From Protopterus annectens (taxonomy: Eukaryota; Chordata; Ceratodontiformes; Protopteridae): a stretch of 64,000 bases of DNA. A program made the translations under genes and the position numbers. Position 1 is the stretch's first letter. The number at the start of each line of letters is the position of its first letter. The notes under the pieces are model-generated. The model searched no databases. It was not told the origin of the DNA and worked only from the letters and a program-made list of their open reading frames with translations. Of the stretch, positions 58,850 through 64,000 are shown one piece after another. The stretch covers positions 616,067,095 to 616,131,094 of the forward strand of contig NC_056730.1 in assembly GCF_019279795.1 (NCBI RefSeq), read 5' to 3'.

Positions 58850-59875
58850 TTAGCTATGGATGTTGGTCCTCTCTCAGACTCCTCATCTGTCTTTTCTTGC
58901 CCCACTGGCCCTTCCTGTGGTGGTAAAAACTGTAGTCCTTGGGCTTGATGTCCTTGTTGCAACTGTTTCATGGCCATTATATTGCACAACATGGCACAGG
59001 CTATGAGTATTTTTACAGAGGTGGTTGGGTCATACTGCAGGGCACCACCAGAAGTATCTAGACATCAGAACCTTGATTTGAGCAAGTCAGATACATGCAC
59101 AACAATATTCCTGGTTTGAGCATGGACGTTATTGTACCCTTGCTCAGCGGGGTTATGTGGGTTTCTCATAGGTGCCATGAGCCAAGGTACAAGTATATAA
59201 CCTGCATCTCTCACAAAATGCCCTTGTGGAAAGTCACAGCAAACCTTACATAATGGTCACTGGGGTGCCTATATGTGAGTTGTGAAAATTGCCGGGGTTA
59301 TCTGGACACACATTGTAGATGATCCCTTGGGCATTACACACTAACTGACAGTTAAAAGATGGTATCTTTTCCTATTGATGTACAACTTCCCTGTTCATTG
59401 GGTGGGGCTTTTATTTTGGTGTGTGTGCAGTATATGGCCCCCACAACCTCAGGGAAGTGTGCTACAGCATAAAAATTGTGCATGGTTGTAGTTCTCTTCT
59501 CCTGGGTATGTGGAAACCAGATATGGTCCTTTACATGTTCTAGCAGTGTATTTAGAAACTGATGTAAGATTCTGGAGGCTAAGTCCTGTGACACCACTAA
59601 AACATTACTTGTGGGCATTTGAAAAGTGACTGTAGTTAGTATACATAATGCCACACATAACCTGATTTCCAGTGGGATGAGTTCCTCGTGCTTTCCCCTG
59701 GATATCTGGTGATGGTGGCAGGGATTGCATATTTCCTCCAAAGCATCCCTGTCTATCTTGCACTGCTCTACAATTTCTGCATCTTGGAGTCCATGATAAG
59801 TCATATCTGGTCTGTACACTCTTCATCTTCTAGGCTAGGGTCTGGCATCAGCAGCATCACCTGGTATTAAAGCCT
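58850..59875 (-). pseudogene. PIF/Harbinger transposase, decayed copy 3
   Basis: Positions 59819-59352 give a 155-codon frame (MYRPDMTYHGLQDAEIVEQC, ALEEICNPC, ILHQFLNTLLEHVKDHIW, HFPEVVGAIYCTHTKIKAP). The first catalytic Asp is replaced by Tyr (GAIYCTH). Below 59352 the homology continues in shifted frames: QLVCNAQGIIYNV, RDAGY, LAHGTYEKPHN and LDTSGGALQYDP. The block holding the catalytic Glu (NVIERVFGLLK in the intact copy) reads NIVVHVSDLLK, so the Glu is lost too. It is clearly dead and more diverged from the intact copy than copy 2. Confidence 0.88.
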
Positions 59876-60007
59876 GTTGCAATTACAAGTTGCTAATAGT
59901 AGCAATATCCCCTAACATTTTCTTCTAAGTGTGTGTGTTCATGGCTTTATTCCAAAGAGTGTAAGAATTAAGTACAAAAGGGAGTGTAACATGTACACAT
60001 GCCTTTT

Positions 60008-60672
60008 GTTCATTCAGCGAACATTCACTTCAGCGAACTTGTGAGACAGGGAAAGTAACTAGTTGGCCAGCACTTCCCTGTCTCACACACCACAATATTT
60101 CAAACCCACCCAGTTAGGGGGCTTTGTTCCCCACACTCCCCCAATAATGGGGGCTTTGCCCATCATACCCCTCTAACTATATATACTAACTCTGGGACCG
60201 CACTACCGTGGGGAAAAGGGCATGGAAGTAGTTGGCCAACATAGGGAAATTTGACCTTTTCCCCACTGTACTGTGATTGCAGAGTTGGTATATATAATTG
60301 GGGGTGTAGGGGTGTGAGGGGGAAGCCACCCACATTGGATCATAGGAGTGTAGAATCATAGGAAGTTTCTAGACTATTGGTTCTGAGGCTCTTACAGGCC
60401 TAACCAAGAATTTAGCTCATGTTCTGACAATTTAGCACCCGATGCTCCTGTCCAACAGGAACACAGGTGGAATCCCAGGGATGTATTTTCTGTTCCACAT
60501 CCAGTTATGCAGGTTGCTCCATTGGGGGATATGGGGAGCAAAGCCCCCCCACCAGGGTGGGTTTGAAATACTGTGGTGTGTGAGATGGAGAAGTGTTGGC
60601 CAACTAGTTACTTTCCCCATCTCACGCATGTGCTGAGGTGAACATTCAGTGAATGAACGTTCACTGGATTGT
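60008..60672. mobile_element. Palindromic MITE related to the one at 55.9 kb, with a LINE insertion
   Basis: Outer arms of about 150 bp start TTCATTCAGCGAACATTCAC and end GTGAATGAACGTTCACTGG-type sequence; both contain AAAGTAACTAGTTGGCCA and TTTCAAACCCACCC. An inner pair (CTAACTCTGGGACCGCACTAC and its near complement) surrounds GGGGAAAAGG. The words CCCCACTGTA and TATATA plus G/C-rich block are shared with the MITE at 55883-56428. A CR1 3' end (60337-60520) splits the right side. Confidence 0.75.
60337..60520 (-). pseudogene. CR1-like LINE 3' end inserted in the MITE
   Basis: The minus strand reads NLHNWMWNRKYIPGIPPVFL, the ORF2 C-terminus, then a tail with two CCTATGATTC-type repeats. CATTGG occurs at both borders and is probably the target duplication. 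Confidence 0.75.
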
Positions 60673-60871
60673 GTTTGCTGATATGCCATTCAATGATTTT
60701 TCTGTTTGATGGGCAGTCATAGACCCATTTCACCTACATATGCCTTAATTAGCATATAATGCTACTTACCCTTGTTTTGAAAGTGGACACATTATAAAGA
60801 ACTGTTTAATGAATACAAAACAGCTAGCTTACTGCTGTGTGAGGCACACAAGTCTTTAGTGCAAAGTGCAA

Positions 60872-60890
60872 GCATCCGTGAATTCAGCCC
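60872..60890 (-). repeat. Right terminus of Harbinger copy 3
   Basis: The end, reversed, reads GGGCTGAATTCACGGATGC, close to the giant element's GGGCCGGATTCACGAAGGC. TTA follows (60891-60893), the favoured Harbinger target triplet. The distance to the transposase remnant is about 1.0 kb, like the left-end spacing of the giant element. Confidence 0.65.
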
Positions 60891-60893
60891 TTA

Positions 60894-62315
60894 AAGTGAT
60901 AGAGTGTCTTGCTTTTGTAGATCTATGTATCATAAAGGTTAACCATGCTTCCTGAATAAATAACACATTCATCTGACTTGAGATTTTATGAATTAATCTT
61001 GTTGTACTTGAATCTATATTTTGAACATTTCTTTGTCATGGATATTATTTCTGTTGTTGTTTTATTATTTGTACAATGTATATTGTATCATGTGTTTAAA
61101 AGAAACAAAGATAATAAAGTATACAATATTTTCACTGTTGCTATCTTAATTCATTCCTTAAACTTTCACCTCTACCAGTTCAGTGTTGTTTTGCTAACAG
61201 ATTCATATTTAAATACAGCTGACTGTTTGAAATGCAATATAATGCAGAATGCCAGATAACAGAAAACAAATTAAGCTGAATGAATGTGTAGGTGTGCAGC
61301 TTCAGTTTTGCATAGCTTGAGATGAATATGATGCCAAAGGTAAGCACCAGTGCTGATATGCTTCCAAAAGCAAAATGACTGGCTGCCTTTCAGCCTTTGA
61401 AGCCACTTTCTTTAAACTGCATCAGGCAAAGACAATGAATGTTAGTGGAAGTTATTTTCTGCACAGTGCTAGAGATGTATGCATTGCAAACTAAATGCAG
61501 AGAATGTACCACTAAGGTATGTTTTATTTTTAATCCTTTCATGCATGTTTTTCTCTATAATGTTTTGGACTTCTTTTTTGTTTCAGGAACCTACAGTAAA
61601 ATTAAAACTACTTGAGAGTAAAATGATAATTGAATTACTTTTGCTGATCCTGAAGCAATTTATAGGGCCATAACATGCAGTAATGTTAATGGTTATTCCT
61701 TTTTGAACCTTTTCTAGTGTTTTACATCACACAGTCCGAACATTTCCTTCCCCTTTTCTCTAACATACCTATGCAGTCTTTGTTTTCCATCGTTTCATAT
61801 TTTAATTACTAGGTGTGCAATCCAGAAGAACACTGAGAACCCCAGCTGAAATTCCAAATTTCCTCAGAACACTACCTAGTTAAGTGACTAGCTTAGTGTC
61901 ACACAGAAGGCAGATAAAAGTTGAAGGAATCAAATGCAGGAATACAGGAAGCACACATCTAGTAGCTCATAGCCTTTATCCTCTCTAATAACTGCAAGAA
62001 GGAACTAGAGCATCAACTCTTGTTGTCATGTAATACTGTGGAACATGGCAAACACTGTAACCAATAGATTATTAAGCCATTAATGTTTGACTCTTTGATT
62101 TATACTTGTCCATTAGGTATTCTGCAGCAAAACATGAAAATTACACACATAGCAGGAGCAGTGACACCATGGGATGGAGTGCCAAAATTTGAAGACTGAC
62201 CACTGGAAGGCAAGCAACATCTGCAGCACAAATGTCACATAACAGCTTACAAGAATAAATACTAAAAGGACAAGCCAGCTGAACAGACCTGAGAAAACAG
62301 TGCAAAATAACATAA

Positions 62316-62317
<2 letters not shown>
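60894..62317. other. AT-rich stretch without recognised gene
   Basis: The T-rich plus-strand frame at 60978-61259 is hydrophobic but has no family motif, and composition explains it. No RNA gene or repeat is recognised. Confidence 0.4.
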
Positions 62318-62383
<66 letters not shown>

Positions 62384-62480
62384 GTGTGAGTTTGTTTGTG
62401 TCTATGTTTGCTTATGTGTGTGTATGTGTGTTTGTGCGCGTGTGTGCGTGTGTGTGCATTTGTGTATGTCTAGAGACACA
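62318..62480. repeat. (TG)n microsatellite with decayed tail
   Basis: Pure TG to about 62381, then interrupted TGTGTATG/TGTGCG repeats to 62470. Confidence 0.95.
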
Positions 62481-62569
62481 CATACACTTGGTTAATGAAA
62501 GTCTAGGAAGGGCAGATGAAAACAAAGTCTACAAGAAACAGCAAGACAACATATTTGTATGTTAATATG

Positions 62570-62676
62570 CATCAGGCACTGGTGCAACACCCCAAACATC
62601 AGGCACTGGTGCAACACCTCAAATATCAGGCACTGGTGCAACACCTCAAACATCAGGCACTGGAGCAACACCCCCC
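62570..62676 (+). repeat. Minisatellite of four 27-bp units
   Basis: CATCAGGCACTGGTGCAACA-type units start at 62570, 62597, 62624 and 62651. They differ at one to three positions. Each unit contains the palindrome GCACTGGTGC. The unit length is a multiple of three, but no real frame is supported. Confidence 0.9.
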
Positions 62677-63040
62677 AGAGATGCATATATTATGAATGTG
62701 TCCATTATGCCAAGCTTTGTGAAACAGATGAATAGTGCCACATACAAAGACAGAGTATTATTCTTATGTGCCACAACTATATAGAGCACAGCTTGCAATA
62801 AGAAATATAAGCAACATCGGTGTATAAATGGTCAGGACATTCCAGTACATTGCATCAAATAAAAGTATTTATGTGGTCTGTACTTAACTCTACCGACAGA
62901 ATAAGGAAACATAAATGCACTTGTAGTATGTTATTGCAATGTAGTACTGGTTTCCCATCATGTTAGTGCCCAGCATAATGACCATCCCTGTAGACTTTGT
63001 TTACATCTGCCCATCCTAGATGTTCCTTACCCTTTTGGGT

Positions 63041-63190
<150 letters not shown>

Positions 63191-64000
63191 TCACACATAT
63201 ATTTATCAACGGAAAAGGAAAGAAAAGCACTTAACCTTGCCTGGGGACTCTGACACTATTCTGCAAAAACATGATTAAACAGAAACATCAGTATTTTAAA
63301 AAGAGAGATAGAAAGTTTATATGCATGGATCCCATGAATCTCATCAGGCTACATTTAAAAAGGTTTTATCCTTTGGTCATATTTCTGTTTGATGTAATCG
63401 CATAAGCTGATTACAACAGAGTGAAAGTTAGAATTACTACTATTATGGTTATTATGTTGTGCACTATGTTGGAAATCAGCCTTTCAGAAACAGCAGTGCT
63501 AGTATCCATTAACATAACACAAGTTCAGTTATGTTTCCTTATTCTGCTGATAGAGTTAAAAAGTCTTTTTGCAATCAGTCTTTTTGATCAAAGCAAACTT
63601 TCAAAATGTGTTTTGTCGTGTGAACAAGATATAAAAGCATTGCAAGATTTGAAAAGGAAGTATTTATTACCCAGATATGAAACCATACATATGTGCAATA
63701 ATACTTTTTTTCTGTTATATAACCTTACATTTTAACAATGTAACTTCAACCATACTATAACTCAACCAAATACATAGTACCACATACCATTTCAAAAAGA
63801 AAAATACTTAAAGAAAAACTAGAAATAATTGATTTTAACTACAATCCATTTTTACATGTGATAAATCCAAAATGTGTGCATATATATACTACAGACTTTT
63901 CCAAGCCATTAACCCCTATATTTATTCAAACTATGCTTCACCAGAGACATAAACAGAGGCAGTTAAAGCCGTTAAAGCCTAAAAAAAAAAAAAAAATCAG
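63191..64000. other. AT-rich end of window
   Basis: No gene is supported. The 104-codon frame at 63421 has no recognisable family feature. A poly-A tract (63981-63996) near the window end could be a retroposon tail. Confidence 0.4.

Noticed and set aside
60978-61259. Hydrophobic 93-codon frame as a small membrane protein
   Set aside because: T-rich DNA gives hydrophobic codons by chance; no start context, homology or splice evidence supports it.
63310-63350. CTGATGAGATTCATGG on the minus strand as a hammerhead
   Set aside because: The CTGATGA and a stem are present, but GAAA does not follow; at best a degraded copy.

Overview
The window looks like intergenic DNA from a large, repeat-rich, AT-rich vertebrate genome, most like a fish or amphibian. 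The evidence is CR1-type LINEs, PIF/Harbinger DNA transposons, a Ty3/gypsy gag, tRNA-derived repeats, palindromic MITEs, hammerhead ribozyme motifs, and many long (CA)n and (TA)n microsatellites. The species cannot be fixed from sequence alone. I found no host protein-coding gene: every interpretable coding segment belongs to a mobile element.

Positions 1-2180 hold a CR1-like LINE fragment and a hammerhead ribozyme motif. Positions 2182-26636 look like one very large PIF/Harbinger transposon of about 24.5 kb. Its ends match and are flanked by TAT on both sides. An intact transposase ORF lies at the left, pointing inward. Two different SANT/Myb-like genes point inward from the right (exons at 23.4-25.4 kb and 15.8-17.9 kb). 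For the outer SANT gene, canonical splice sites join three exons into a 235-residue frame. The middle of the element is filled with decayed CR1-like LINE copies, a 12-unit tandem satellite whose unit contains a tRNA-like sequence, and microsatellites.

Positions 27-37 kb are nested retroelements: a forward LINE split by a reverse CR1-like LINE and by a MITE, then a reverse LINE fragment, a gypsy-type gag pseudogene and a fish-type dispersed repeat. Positions 39-42 kb are a second tandem satellite (about 250-300 bp units with embedded CA tracts and a tRNA-like B box). A related short array lies at 49-50 kb.

Positions 45-61 kb contain decayed Harbinger copies: SANT pseudogenes, two dead transposases (52-53 kb and 59-60 kb) and two right-hand termini. 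A 179-bp hammerhead-bearing insert with a 14-bp target duplication and two related long palindromic MITEs lie among them. Positions 61-64 kb hold only simple repeats and a small minisatellite.

Functionally, the left giant Harbinger is the only plausibly active set: a DDE nuclease plus SANT DNA-binding partners that in this superfamily help bind transposon ends and carry transposase into the nucleus. The later copies show the same gene plan with broken catalytic residues.
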